From NCBI GenBank assembly GCA_949825065.1, contig OX463842.1, forward strand, positions 37,815,323-37,879,322: a stretch of DNA of 64,000 bases, given 5' to 3'. This DNA is from Odontocerum albicorne. Lineage: Eukaryota; Arthropoda; Insecta; Trichoptera; Odontoceridae. The position numbers and the translations under genes are program-made. Shown here in pieces: positions 34,115 through 47,440 of this stretch. The notes beneath the pieces were generated by a model that worked only from the letters and a program-made list of their open reading frames with translations, did not search any database and had not been told where the DNA came from. Positions within the stretch are counted from its first letter, which is position 1. Each line of letters begins with the position of its first letter.

Positions 34115-35900
34115 TATCAAGTAAGAAAATGGTAATTTCTTGGTAAAATTTAGTTTTTTTTCAGTCCATACAAAAAAAAATCATAGTTGTTTCTTCAATA
34201 TAATACTTATAAAACAGTTGAATGTGGGTTGGATTCCTGTTGCATTCGTACATCTCTATTATCTTTTTGTAAAATACTTTTGTTAATTATCAAAAGATTT
34301 TCAAATTGTTTAAGCTGATTACTATTCGTAATTAAATTTGTCATAAAATATTTATATCTACCTAATTAAGGCTTCTTATAACCACCTTTTTTTAAACCAG
34401 CTGATGAATTCGTAATTTTTTTCTTAAACACTGCTTGAATATTCCTGATATGAAATCTTTTGATATGAATTTTTTTTTTTTTTAGTGTGTAATTGTAGAC
34501 GTTCTACGTTAAAATTGTGTGCAAGTTTGATATTTAATTAACACAAAATATAGAAAAGAAATGGCAAGAATTAAAGGGATTTTAGTTTTTACGACAGAAA
34601 ACTTTTAATTTATCTAAACAATTTCATGAATTATACAATATTGGTGGTTTGTTAAAGAAATAAAGGATTTTTTTTGCGAGAAATGAGAGGAGAAAAAAAT
34701 GAAAGGATATAACAGTGTAGTATTACAGGAGAGAATGATCGAAGGTGAAGAAGTGAAAAGAGATGTGGTATTTTTTTAAATTTTGCTTTATTATTTATAA
34801 GCAAACATTTTTTTATATGTACAAGAATTTATAATGAGATTTACAATTTATTTTTTTACAGAACTGTCCACTCGTTCAGGTGTCTTCCGCTATAAGCGTA
34901 TCATTTACAAGTTTTACTTATAACAAAAGAATTTTTTTACATTGGTTGAAAACTTATTAGTTTTTTAACCCATTTACGAAAAGTATTATTTACAGCTCTG
35001 AAATTTATAATATTTTGTTTTAAACTAATAATCATCGACAAATTTTAATTTGACTTCTCGACGTATTTCCATTCGATCCGCTAGGCTACGAGTAGGTGTT
35101 TCAGTTCAGAACTCTAAATAACACTTTTCAACACAGAAAACTTCAACTTCTCTGTTGGTCCCTCGTGCATAGTTATGGTCAACATTTTTTAATAAATATT
35201 ATCCGATACATTAGATATTTTCGACCTTCAACTACAACAATGCAAGTTTTGCTTCGAGAAGAGTAGTTCACCGGACTTGTTTTCAAACCCCCAATTCATT
35301 TCACAAGTGATAAATCTAATTAATCGGGTATAAACAGAGAGACCCACGGTCCGTGGGACTATTTGTCATCTTAATATTAAACCCGCCATTTTTGAATTAG
35401 CGATCGATTTCCAGTGTTTTTTATTCTGTATACAAAATGTACCCTTCGTTTCATTAATGTTAATTATTAAGGTAACATTCGAATCTTCTCTCGAGTCTTA
35501 AATTATCTCCTTAAAGGCAAGCTTCACAGAAGATCGCCCATTAATCTAGAGCAAATGATTGTGGCATCCAGCGTAGTAAGTACTATAAAATAAAAGAATA
35601 TATGCACCATGAATGACTTGAATATTTTTATAAATAATGAGTCTTGTACAATAAAGCTTAGAAAATGTAATTTTGTAATAGTGCAACATAGAGACCCAGC
35701 GAAGTCTTTTCGTCTGACTACCTCAATAATTGTCAGAGACCCTTTGCTAAAGCATCTCGTCAGCTCTTCGGGACGATGGCATCTGGCCCGGGCGGAAAAG
35801 CTCCTCTCCGTCCGGGCCTCGCATCGCGGCGTGCAGGCGTGTTCGGGAGTCCCCGAGCTGATCTCGGCGGGTTAATCGCTCTTCGCAAGCACCATTGGGG
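34115..35900. other. No gene recognised; GC-rich segment at 35745-35885
   Basis: AT-rich until the segment containing GGCCCGGGCGGAAAAGCTCC. That segment ends in TCGGCGGGTTAATCG and has open frames on both strands without a recognised motif. Its closeness to the sprouty 3' side makes an extended 3' UTR possible, but an unrelated element is equally possible. CCCACGGTCCGTGGG near 35345 is a short hairpin. Confidence 0.3.
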
Positions 35901-35939
35901 GTGAATGAAAAGACAGGTGTATGACTTCCAAGTTGGTCT

Positions 35940-36525
35940 CTGTTATTATTATTATTAATATATATATATATAATATTACAATTCGGTATTTACATACATA
36001 TACACAGCATCCCGCGCCCCCGTACAGCGGGTGACGGGGAGCCTCACCTCACAGGAGTAGTTAAATATTGTACAGAGGTTAAGGAAAGTGCTCGCGTGGC
36101 GGGGGCGGGCGGGGGCGGAGCCCGACTAGATAATACTGGAGGGAGCCGTCCCCGCGCGCCCCCGCCCTCGCACGGGGCGGCGGAGTACCCATGTCTGCTT
36201 TGTCTAATTTTGTACACTGCGTGGTACTTAGTTGCGAAAATAAATTAATGATGAATAACTTTATACAAAATATAACGATATACAAATTATACTTAATAAA
36301 ATTAGTATTCATTAATAAATATAACGGATGGCCCGACGCGGAGCACATCTCAAAACGTCGTTTAACATTAGTGACTTTTGGCTATCAAACGTTAATTTGA
36401 TATAAACTTAGCGTATCTATCGTATAAAGCTCGCTCACTTCGACGGAGTCTTTGGGGCACACACTCGCGGCGGAAGCGGTAAACCGTCCTTGCCGAGATC
36501 CACGAGGCACTGCGGGGGGCGCGCG
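35940..36525 (-). other. Probable sprouty 3' untranslated region
   Basis: Directly downstream of the sprouty stop on the minus strand. It holds GC-rich blocks (36070-36190) and AT-rich parts. A TGTAAATA at about 35986-35993 in transcript sense matches the Pumilio-type consensus TGTANATA. No canonical AATAAA was identified, so the end is uncertain. Confidence 0.4.
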
Positions 36526-37263
36526 TCAGTAGAGCGGGTCCGGCGCCAACGGCAACTTGTCGGGGGCACGCGGCCGGCAGCGGCAGCCCGAGGGACGCGT
36601 GTGCGCGTAGGCACCCTGGCACAGCGCGGCCGCGCCACGCAGCGGCCAGTAGCACCACAGGCACGGTAGCACCGCCGCCAGCGCCGCCAAGCAACCCCAG
36701 CGTGCGCCGCACCGCCCTCCCGAGCACGAGCACGGCTCGTCGGCGCAGCTCTCACCCTCCTCGCCAGCGCCTGAACCCGAATCACCCTCGCTGCAGCAGT
36801 GGTATAATAACGCCTTCACACAGCACATGCACGATGCGTAGTCGATGGCCGTCTCCGCACTGCACAGGCACAAGTCGCCCAGCCAACGGGATGGCAGAGC
36901 GCGGGGGCGCGCGCACTGCGCGCAGCGGCACCGGCCGCAACGCTCGCAGATGATGGAGTCGGGGGGCCTCTGGCAGGGCGATCGCTCCGTTCTCTTGGCG
37001 GGGGCGGGTACGGGTTGCGCGGTCACGGCACCCCGCTTGTCGGGCTCCGGAGGGCGCGCGGAGCGGGGAGGCGCCTCCACGTAGGTGTTGAGTCTTCGCT
37101 CGGCGGGCGGCCGGGGCCTCTCCAGGGAGACGGGCGGGTTGAGCGCCAGGGCGGGGAGCGGCACGGGCGGCGGGCGGCCCGCGACGCGATGGACGCGCGC
37201 GGGCGGCCCGCCCTGCGCGGGCTTAGCGGGCCGGGGTGGCGCCGCCGCGCCCTGCTGCTCCAT
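36526..37263 (-). CDS. spry: Sprouty, RTK/Ras-MAPK feedback inhibitor
   Basis: 245 residues in one exon. Sprouty proteins are membrane-associated cytoplasmic inhibitors of receptor tyrosine kinase signalling (FGF, EGF). Residues about 104-230 form the Cys-rich Sprouty domain: IICERCGRCRCAQCARPRAL, LPSRWL, LCLCSAETAIDYASCMCCVK, ADEPCSCSG, CLWCYWPLRG and GCRCR. Residues 58-65 (LNTYVEAP) match the conserved phosphotyrosine motif (Tyr61), used in this family to bind SH2 proteins. Residues 1-57 are Pro/Ala-rich. The ATG at 37263 is supported by an in-frame TAG 18 bp upstream. Length is shorter than Drosophila Sprouty (about 590) and below the vertebrate proteins (about 300-315). One canonical Cys seems absent: WLGDLCLC where vertebrates have WLCNNTCLC. 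The very high GC, against AT-rich flanks, makes codons GC-ending. Confidence 0.93.
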   Translation of the reverse strand: MEQQGAAAPPRPAKPAQGGPPARVHRVAGRPPPVPLPALALNPPVSLERPRPPAERRLNTYVEAPPRSARPPEPDKRGAVTAQPVPAPAKRTERSPCQRPPDSIICERCGRCRCAQCARPRALPSRWLGDLCLCSAETAIDYASCMCCVKALLYHCCSEGDSGSGAGEEGESCADEPCSCSGGRCGARWGCLAALAAVLPCLWCYWPLRGAAALCQGAYAHTRPSGCRCRPRAPDKLPLAPDPLY

Positions 37264-37335
37264 GCTAGCTGCCGCCTCCTAGCGGAGTCCCGGCAGCACC
37301 CCTGTTCCTTCCTGATCCTTCATTATCGCCGACTT
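37264..37335 (-). other. spry: sprouty 5' UTR part of coding exon, with 3' splice site
   Basis: On the minus strand TTTTTATTGTTGCAG ends at 37336, a good 3' splice site with pyrimidine tract, so the exon probably starts at 37335. This leaves 72 bp of 5' UTR before the ATG and means at least one upstream exon. Insect sprouty genes commonly have a 5' UTR intron. Confidence 0.7.
37279..37323 (-). promoter_or_regulatory. Upstream ORF in sprouty 5' UTR
   Basis: ATG at 37323-37321 opens a 14-codon frame (MKDQEGTGVLPGLR) ending TAG at 37281-37279, 15 bp before the sprouty ATG and in the same frame. By known rules for upstream ORFs it could lower translation of sprouty. It depends on the exon starting at 37335. 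Confidence 0.55.
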
Positions 37336-38787
37336 CTGCAACAATAAAAAGAAAATAACTTTATGATTGTACGATAAATACACGTTTTAGGGTGGTTGTT
37401 GAATATCATTTTCATTATTTTTTCGGTACAGTAAATCCTTTTGATCTCGATTGAAAAATTTAGTTTTCTGAAACGTATTACAAGAATCACAAAAAAAAAC
37501 TATTTTAATAATATTACATTGACAGATCACGATACTATGTTTTGAAACAATAATTTCATAGGAATGTAATTTTTTTATCAAATTCAGTTCGAATTTATCT
37601 ATAACATATGTAGAATATTTATTATTCTGACACATACGACGACTGTAGGCATCAGCTCTAACTAAAAACAAGTTATATGCAAATAAAACGATTATAATTG
37701 ATATTGAATTAATCACTAGAAATCGTTTGGGAACATATTTCATAAAAATAGTAAAAATAAAGTGTCTTATCATTAGATTTAGGGTAGAAACTCGCGCGAT
37801 TTTTCATTTTGTATGATATACCATATGTGCCCGAAAATGTTCCTATTTGAAATTGAGGTAGTAACAAAAGAATGACAATAGGTAGGTAATCAAAATATTT
37901 CATCAAACAATTATTCATCAGATTATAAAGAGCAACTACGAATGTTTTATTATCAAGAAGGGGATATAAAATACATTTTTTAGCTTTTTTCTACTTTGTC
38001 CAGTGACTCGTTTATTTCCTTCCAACACCCTCACTTTTATATCATTTTAAGAACTGATTAACGTTTCACAATAAGAACTTTCTACTTATATTATTGATTT
38101 ATTAAGAAATAATAACGTACGTGTGTATACAACTAAACAACTTTGTACAAATAACAAAGGGTAGAAAATCGAGGATCTTGATCCATTTTTCATTCAAACA
38201 TTCGTCGTGCAATTTAAGCGGTTTTACAGAAGAGCCATTTTGAGTTTTCTTTTGTTGTATAAATAAAAGTGATATTTTTTATCGAAATAAACATGTTGTT
38301 TCTTTCTCATTGTGACATTAATAAAATAAACCTCAGTAGAAAATTAATTAAAACTTTTTATATTATATTTTCCATTGAGTTTTGTTTTCTCCTTTTGAGT
38401 CAAGTACCCACCATTGCAAAATATTTTGAGTCAAGTAACATTGCACAATCTTTTTTTTAAAGGTCTAAATGTTTTGAGAGATTGGTTTTTGTTTTAATAT
38501 AAACACAATTACTGAGATTTAGAAAATACAATTAAATCCATCTTGCCCGAAACATAGATTTAATTATTGTAGGACAATATTGATTTTTTTTTGTATTCGG
38601 TGTATTTACTTTACAAATTTTGCTTTCAGTTGCCATATATTTAAAGACTGTTTTATATAATCTATAAAGATATTTCAAATCACAATTTGAGAATAATTGT
38701 TCAACTTTCTATGAAAATGAAATATAACAGAGCTGAAGCGTATTTTTTGTAAAATTGTCGTGTTGAGGTCTGTAAAACGATCCTGTT

Positions 38788-38835
38788 CAGTTCATTATAA
38801 TGTAATTCATAGTTACATTATAATTGACTGAACCA
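38788..38835. repeat. Short inverted repeat
   Basis: GTTCAGTTCATTATAATGTAA and TTACATTATAATTGACTGAAC flank a 7-bp loop. Near perfect. Confidence 0.75.
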
Positions 38836-38924
38836 ACAAATATAATTTTTACATTTAAGTGTTTTTTTATATTTAATATTGTATAAATGTTTTCGTTAGT
38901 TATTCTATAGGTCAAAAAATATTG

Positions 38925-39165
38925 AATATCAGAAAGGTTGGCAAAATACGTCTGCAGCGCGAAAGTGAGTCGACGTCATGGAAGAGGAAGGTTGAGAAGG
39001 GTATGGTTGAATTAAGTGAATGAAACTTTAAAAGGAAATGTTAGAAATCATCGAAACGGAATGAGTTGTATGAATGTGGTGGATGCGAAAAATGTACGTT
39101 ATAAAATAACCATTGGCGATCTGTCCTCTTTGTCTAAATCCACAGAAAAATGACGTGACGGTATG
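38925..39165 (+). mobile_element. LINE tail fragment, family A
   Basis: Decayed GRGRLRRVWLNXVNE-like, ETLKGNVRNHRNGMSCMNVV-like and AICPLCLNP-like blocks in order. Frameshifted. Confidence 0.5.
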
Positions 39166-40270
39166 CATATTTGTATTAAACTTCTAATTTAAATGTTTAT
39201 TTATAAAATAGTTGATGTGTTTTTTGCTATATGACATACGGACTATCTATCCAAACAATTATAGGACCATTATTTTTTTTTATTTCCATATCGTGTGCTC
39301 TAAGTAACCTTGTCAAAACACTCACTTTAAAAAATGCGTTAATACCGTTTTTAACTTTAAAGCTTTTTTTTCATTAATTAGTGCTGACAATTTTGAAAAA
39401 TTAATATATTTTTTTATGTCTTGAAATCCCATGTTGTATATTATAAAAAAATATTGTATGGCATTGTAGCTAGAATATTTTGATTTTATTTTTCGGTAAC
39501 GAGTACATATATATTCAGCCGAATCCTTGATATAAGGAATATGATAACATTGTGATAACTTTTCGTCCTTGGTGGTTTACACAAAAACATATTTAGAATA
39601 ACAACGAAATCAATGTTTGTACTGACAGGCATGGTCAAATTCTTTTTATTTGGTATTGTAACGACGTAAAAATATAGGAGTTTATTATCACTTTAGTTAG
39701 TTAAATAGCTGTTTAAAAAAAATCCCGTTGGAAGTCCGTCTATGACGAATATTATAACTCTTTTTCGAATCGTTTGTTCGAGTGTTCTGCTTTAAATAAT
39801 CAAATTTACGGAAGTTAAACGAACATTTTACATAATAATACATTATTATCAAATATGTAAAAAATGAACACCTCGTGTTTTAAATAATTTATTGAATATA
39901 TTTCTACAATAGTAATAAATTTGATATTCGATACAGTAGAGCACAAGTCCTTTTCAGCTATAGGGTCACAATTCACAATAAACACAGAACATTTTAAACA
40001 AAATACTGATGTTCAAATATCACAGTATATTTTTTCATGTAACTTTTCATATCACATGACACTACCAATAAATTTAAACTGGAAACAAAAACACATTTTT
40101 AAACACTACACAACCGTGACGTGAATTGAAATTGGATTTTTAACAATAAAAGAATAATAATGTGTCTACCATATATATATTAAATGGGTTATTCCTGAAT
40201 ATTAAAAATTATTGCCATATCTCTATAAGTATTACTTACGAAATTAAAAAATATTTTTATTTATTTAAAA

Positions 40271-40351
40271 ATCTATACACCAATATATGCACAGGCATCA
40301 GCCATCCTGCGGATTAATGACGCTTGTGCATGTATTGGTTTGTGTGTAAGC
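40271..40351. repeat. Inverted repeat, ~21-bp arms
   Basis: ACACCAATATATGCACAGGC and the near complement GCTTGTGCATGTATTGGTTTGT enclose about 37 bp. May be a small MITE. Confidence 0.55.
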
Positions 40352-40574
40352 TGTTGCATTTCAACAAGAACACAACCAAACAGATAGATCAAACATCAAG
40401 TTCCGATGGTAAGGAGATCAAAGTCCTAAGAATATCGTCAAGTTTTTAATACTGTTAGGGGTTTTCACGTAGCGCTATGTTTGTGTTGCTTAATAGCGTT
40501 ATAAGAATTGATGATGTAAAACATAACATATATGATAAGCTACAGAAAAACATAAAACGGTCTAATAGTAAATC

Positions 40575-40665
40575 CAGTTCGGAAGTGAATTTGCCAGGAA
40601 TTAATCCTGGGGTGTCCTGCTTGATTAGCGCGAATGTTAACCGTTAGGTCACGGCTGCCGATTTA
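40575..40665 (-). mobile_element. tRNA-derived SINE-like fragment, third type
   Basis: The minus strand has GTGACCTAACGGTTAACATTCG (A-box region) and CAGGATTAATTCCTGG, a decayed B box. It does not match SINE-1 or SINE-2 bodies. Confidence 0.4.
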
Positions 40666-41350
40666 TTAAGTTAATATATAATTAATCAATCCTCATTTAC
40701 TCAATTGCAATTGAAAAAGTGTGTTATTTATTTGTTTTATAAAATGTATATTTCTTTATAAGTAACGAAATTTAAAAACATTTTTGTAAGTAATTACAGC
40801 TAATAAAAGTGAGCTTCAAATAGGGGTGATGATAAATTTCACGAAATAAATACAATTTCCCTTAGAAAACACAGTTTAAGTTATTATTGCAAAGTTCGAT
40901 CCGATTCTAATTACATAACACGAACTTAATGAGTTGAAAGTATAAATCATTAATGGATTTAGTAATTCAATTTTATATCAATTCTCAGGTTGGATTATAC
41001 GCTACAAGTATATCAGTATTTTTTTTATATAATCCTATAATTATTCTAAAATAGTGGCATTTCGATATTGTGAAAGACGATCATTCTTGCATACATGTCA
41101 TAGATACGCTATTTCTGTAGATTCAATCAGAATTAGATAAATGGACCCACGCTAGTGTCCCTTGTCTTAACTACTTTTCAATCAAGTAATCCAAAAATAA
41201 TTAAATTAATTATCAAACACTAAATGAAAATATATAATTTACTTGTATATCTATGGAAATATGGGACTGGAAATCATTACGGATTCCATTTTATGAGAAT
41301 TTTTACATTAAAGTTTAAATTAAAGCACAAAATTAATTATTGCTCTAGAG

Positions 41351-41819
41351 CAGTGGTGCTCAACCTTGGAGCCGACAAACACAGTTTGGTGGTGGTCAAA
41401 ACTATCAGGTACTTTTAAAAAAAAAAGTTAAAATAAAAACATTATTAAACCTTTGACTTCAATCACTATCGCACCGTAAGTACGTCAGGATGCGTACTCA
41501 CTATGATGCAGCAATGTCGCGCGCTCCGCAATTCGAAAATGATTAAATTAAGATATAATTACTACCCTTCCCTTCGTGCTCGGTTTTGGATTTGTGAAAA
41601 ACGAATACTCTGTTTTATCCAGAAAACCTGTGTAAAACATTACTCTATTCGCTTCTACTTATTTGTGCGAATCTGCATTTTCGGCTCTAAAGTGTAAGAC
41701 TATTTCTAAGATTTAGCCTTCAATTTCATACTAATTTAATATACTGTTTTACATAGGGATCGTATACGAATTATACTGTCAATAGGTAGTCGAATGTGAA
41801 AAAAGGTTACACACTACTG
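41351..41819 (+). mobile_element. hAT element, deleted, with 8-bp target duplication
   Basis: The ends CAGTGGTGCTCAACCTT and, as reverse complement, CAGTAGTGTGTAACCTT are hAT-type. CTCTAGAG flanks exactly on both sides (41343-41350 and 41820-41827), matching the 8-bp duplication of hAT elements. Inside, 41490-41800 in plus frames resembles the C-terminal dimerisation region of hAT transposases (YLCESGF-like block followed by an LR--LS-IEPRI-like block), badly frameshifted. The N-terminal and catalytic regions are missing. Probably an internally deleted autonomous element. Confidence 0.85.
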
Positions 41820-41896
41820 CTCTAGAGCAATGAAATTCGAAGAGTAACCGATTTGTAAATAAATTATCACTGGTACTTATCACAATTGACTATTTA

Positions 41897-41960
41897 AGTT
41901 TAATCACTAAGTATGCTTAAATATTGTCTAAGTTTAATCACTAAGTATGCTTAAATATTG
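41897..41960. repeat. Direct duplication of 32 bp
   Basis: AAGTTTAATCACTAAGTATG plus CTTAAATATTGTCT occurs twice in a row with no difference. Confidence 0.9.
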
Positions 41961-41999
41961 TCTAAGAAAAACTTTGAAATATAATAATAATTCATAACT

Positions 42000-44900
42000 A
42001 AATATGATACCACAAACTGTAATCTCTACGTAATTGGAACTTATGGAAGCAATCCATGATAATTGTGTTTTTTATTTATAAATTTAAGAAATAATATTTT
42101 CATCTTTAAACCAGTTTTTTTTAAATAAATACCGTGAACGATCTGAAACTCGTATTTGTATATTTTTCTAAGTAATTATATTTTACCGTCACCATTCATT
42201 ACTCGTTAGTAAATTTTAAAACGGTTAAAATCAAACTGCTACCAAGTTACAACATACTCGTAGTATATTTTTTATCTGAATAAAACTTTAAAAATATCGA
42301 AACTGGTTTCCGATTATTCAAAATACGTGTCAAAATTTGATAATAATTTTAGAATACGTCTCCTATTATACTAAGATATTGGGACCATAAGTAGGCTAAG
42401 TTGATTTAGCATACCTCAAGAAGAGTTCGATATTAATGTCAACTGTCAACTGACTCGGTTTGCTCTCCTATATCGCAATAATACGTCCTTTTTAAAAGAT
42501 AAGAGATTATGGATATTTTATCTACTCGTATAATCCCGTTGCGTGTTTGTCTAAAGAGCAATGGTACTAAAAGATGAATAAATAAGTTTTGTTCAGAAAA
42601 AATGAGGAATCAATTCAAACCATATATTTATATTACATAAAACTTTAGGTAATATATTACCTAAAACATATTTAATGAGCTGTGTAAGGTCATATTTAGG
42701 ATATAAACCATACAATCATACAAAATGAACACATGATTTGGGTTATTTTAACAAAATTTGACAAAAATCATGACTTTTGCATGAATTCTGTGTCAACTTA
42801 TATAAGTTTACCGAAATCATAGGTTATTATATATAGTTCATGGAGTATTTAAAAAAAAAACAATAATGGACTTAAAAGTAAAAAAAATATATTAAAATAT
42901 AGAAATCCGCTCTCTGCATACCTTACGTTGAAAACATTCATCTAATCGTGAATTATATTTAATTATACAAAAATACCATTAGTTTTATACTAGATCTACT
43001 AAATGAATTTGGTGTAATCAGTTTTTGACAAACTCGATCGATTGAGTTTATCGTTTACACTACTCGTATATGTAGGTAGGTGGATATAGTTTTGAAATAA
43101 AATATATTAAATTTGAGGTATTTTTCAGTACTAGTGGTTAACTGCCAAACTAAACCAACAACAGGACAACTATTGTAGAGGTTTTTAGCATAATATATTT
43201 AATATTATGTTAGAAAATATGTTATCAGATAATCGTGAAAACTAAGAAATACGATTTAATAATAAAATTATAATAAACTTAAATAACTGAAATATTAAAA
43301 CGCCCATTAGCTTAAGCTTTCAAATTAATACTTATATATGTTGACACTTCATTAAATTCTTGTGCTTAACCGTTAGTGCTGACAGTCTATATATAGACGT
43401 TTTATAGTATTGAAAAAAAAATGTCCAGCAGTAAAACGAATTTATATACTTTCATATCTATCCATTATGCATCAGGAATATCTTGTCATTTGATAATTTC
43501 ATAAAAATGTAAAAAAAAAGTTGATAATGTAATAAAAAAAATGCCAGTGTTTGGAAAAAGTAATAATGAAATTTTATCTTCTTTTAAAAACTCAGGATTT
43601 TCTTACTAAAATATATATTTTCGATGAAAAAAAAGGCCTAATGTAAAAACCAGACTGGTATTCTTTGATAAAAAAATCTGTGATCCAACGGGAATAGGAC
43701 GAAGACAGGCGTATTACTAATAAGGGTATGTAGAATAATATGTAACACACTTCCTAGTTTTATTTTGCTCTAGTATAATCTTAAACACTCAGCTATATTT
43801 GTATACTTCTTAAGTACCTTCATAGCAGTTTTATACTTCGGAATAAAAACATATTTTACAATAGTAAACAAATCATCGCAGACCACAACTTCCGATCGAA
43901 AAGAGGAAATAGAATTTGATTCGGTTATTTTATTTTTGTGAGATGCCGAGATCACGACGGAGTTGCGACGATATTTACGACTGGGAAGCGATCGCAACAT
44001 ATAAAATTATCTTCCTTTCAATAAATCTTTCGGCAAACATTAAACAAAAATATACATTAAAAAATATTTCTTAAGAATTTTTCATGAACATTAATCATGA
44101 ACTTGGCCATATTTTATGCTATTTGAAAAATCGTGTAGGTTTTTCTGGACTAAATTTTTATTTATATTATCTCTTTACCTCTCTTGACTCGGCAGTTGCG
44201 TTATATTTCATAATGAATCGACAAAAAATATTTATAAAAATATTTTTAACGTGTGGGATAGAGATATATATCTATAGGTATTAACATACTCGTATATATA
44301 TATAACAAGAAAAAAATGTGTTATATTTCTTTAGACACATAAAATTATTCATTTATAACTAGCAAGATTTTTAATGAAATATCACGTATAACTATGAGGC
44401 TTTCCTCAAATAAAAAAAACTGTCGAGAACATCAAAAAATGAAAATACCAATCCTTAAGGTAGTTTATCTTTGTGTAACTCACTTGAAACACTAATATAA
44501 ATCAAACTTTTATTCTTACAGTTAAATTATTTTTATCATTACACATAACCACAATTAATCAAATTATCCTGATGGGTTGTTTATTCACTTGCAAGTAAAT
44601 AATCGCACTCCTTCACTTTATTATTTTCACTCACTACTACACATTTTTATTAAATCGGAATATATTTTTAAACAAAATATTCGTAATCACATTTTTTTCA
44701 CGGAGTAAATATTATCGTTAAATAAATATTATCGCTCTTCAGGAATACAATTTATAAAATCAGTCACAATATATTGAGTTTTTCTTTTTCACTGATAACA
44801 CATTTTATTCACTATCGCTCGTTATACACTATTTTGTAACGTATTATATACACAAATATAACTATTTTTTATGAATATACAATATTTTGTAGAATTTATT

Positions 44901-45000
44901 GAAACACGTTGCATTCAAAACTGTAGAAAACACTTAAGAATATCACTCGAAAACTTATTTTTAGACGAAATTTTAAGAAAAACTGAATAATATTCGTGAA
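42000..45000. other. No gene recognised
   Basis: Uniformly AT-rich with short low-complexity frames. A faint SINE-1 remnant at 43640-43720 on the minus strand (AAAAACCAGACTGG, GACAGGCGTATTA) is the only element seen. The minus-strand frame at 43770-44000 has mixed composition but no recognised motif. Confidence 0.35.
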
Positions 45001-45007
45001 CTGAAAC

Positions 45008-45412
<405 letters not shown>

Positions 45413-45506
45413 TTAAGATTTTCACGGATGAATGAATATGTCATTTTGGTTTTACGGTTTATCCGCGTAATTTGAGATAATTGTCTCCGAATATATCTAT
45501 AGGCAT

Positions 45507-45680
<174 letters not shown>

Positions 45681-45729
45681 ATAATATTAAATGTGTATCA
45701 ATAATTTTCTCACATTATATATCTAAGAA

Positions 45730-46110
45730 TGCGGGCGAATATGTTTTTATAGTGATTTGGTGTCCTTTTGGCAGCGTCGTGTCTTTCAGTAAACGTCGCG
45801 AAACTGTGCGAATTTCCCGTCCAGTATTGATCGCCGATTAGCTATTAGCGTCCGATCGGCGGATGAGCGCAGCCATTCATTAATAAAGTGCAATCCGAAC
45901 ACTCGACGGCGAACAGTGGACGCAATTCATCAATGGCTGCATTGAGTAGTAAGGCGTGCGCGCGCAGCGCACTAACATCGGAGCATTGGCGCATTACACT
46001 ATGCAATACACGTTCACCCGAGACGATAATGACACATTTTCGGTTCAAATGTTTCTTACCCCAATATTCATTCGTGTTATTCTCATTCAACAATGTAATT
46101 AGAAATCGAT
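45730..46110. other. GC-richer non-coding block, possible regulatory region
   Basis: Balanced composition within AT-rich DNA. It holds short complements (CAGCCATTCATTAATAAA region against CAATGGCTGCATTGAG) and CpG-rich stretches (GTGCGCGCGCAGCGC). No frame is protein-like. Its place upstream of sprouty suggests an enhancer or promoter-proximal element; a MITE is also possible. Confidence 0.3.
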
Positions 46111-47440
46111 GTTACGAATGACACATTCAAGGAAATCCGTGATCGTACTATTTTCGAGTAAATATGCTTGAAATACTTATACTTTGATACACCAAAGATT
46201 CGTATTTTACTTTAATATTATACATATTTTTGAGACTGACCATTAAAAATGTAATACATGTACGCAATTCACGTACAAAAATGACAGATTTTCGGATAAA
46301 ATTGATTTTCAAAGGACAATAAAATAATGATAAATTTTTAGTCAATTGCTTTTGTCGTTGTTTCGTAATTAAAGTTTTTTTTTGCAATGACCATTCAAAA
46401 CTGCTAAATAATTATTACAATGTACATCACGGCATTTTTAACAACAGTTTTTATTAGATTTAAACAAAAACATATGGGTTTAACGCATTCAGCATTTTTC
46501 CACCTTGTATATACAATATATATATCATATATATACACACAGGAGAGAAGTATCAATGTTTAGTTTACGTTTGGTTTTCGCTCAATGTTAAGTTTACGAA
46601 TTGTACATTTTTAAATCAAAATCTTGTCGATACAAACTCAACATTCGGATAATTGCATTAATTATTATATATATTTTAACCGGTTTCGAGTACTCCCCTT
46701 TTAATGGTGGCCTTTTAAAAATATTCTTGGTGCAGATTTGGTGTTTGCTTGTTAATTATTGAATTTAAAACAGATTTAAGTGAGACCACACAGATTTCAA
46801 TGAAATAAAAGCAGCCCTTATTCAACTGAATTGAGTTTAGTGTGGATTATTCATTTTGCATTTCTCACTTAAATAAATATTATTTATTTGATTCACGTGA
46901 TCTATGCAGATATTTTAATTTACTTCCAAACAAGCATAAGATTTTATCAACTTTCAATACATACTTTATTTCCGTGATTGATATATTTTTGGTTTAATTT
47001 CGACAAATATTAAATAATAAAGGTTAAAATATTAGAATAAAAACGAAATGTAAAAAAACGATGTAATTATTGATTTTACATAAGTGATAATTCGTAAGTA
47101 GGAAAAATATACATTGACATCTTTCAGAATATTGAACGAGTAAATAAACTGTGATTAGGAGCCTGTGTCTTCGAAAGAAATATAATATTTGACCAATAGC
47201 AAAACCATTTGAAACCGCAATAACTGAGTATCTGTGAGGCGAGATGGTTAGTTTGGGAAGACACGATCGAGTACCGAGTGGAACGGACCTATTCCACTTT
47301 TTATGGAAACATTCCGATCTGTTTACTACAAATGTCCATAGTTTTATCGGCACTGTCACGCTCCGTTCCAGGAATGTGACGGCCGCACGTCTTTTGGACA
47401 CCGAAAAACGACCACATTTTTTTTGGTACAATCGAATCGT
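46111..47440. other. No gene recognised
   Basis: AT-rich with no element ends. ORFs that enter from the CpG block at 47.2-47.5 kb have no recognised domain. Confidence 0.35.

Noticed and set aside
36392..37347. Several long frames overlapping sprouty on both strands
   Set aside because: High GC removes stop codons in every frame. Only the 36526-37263 minus frame encodes a known domain.
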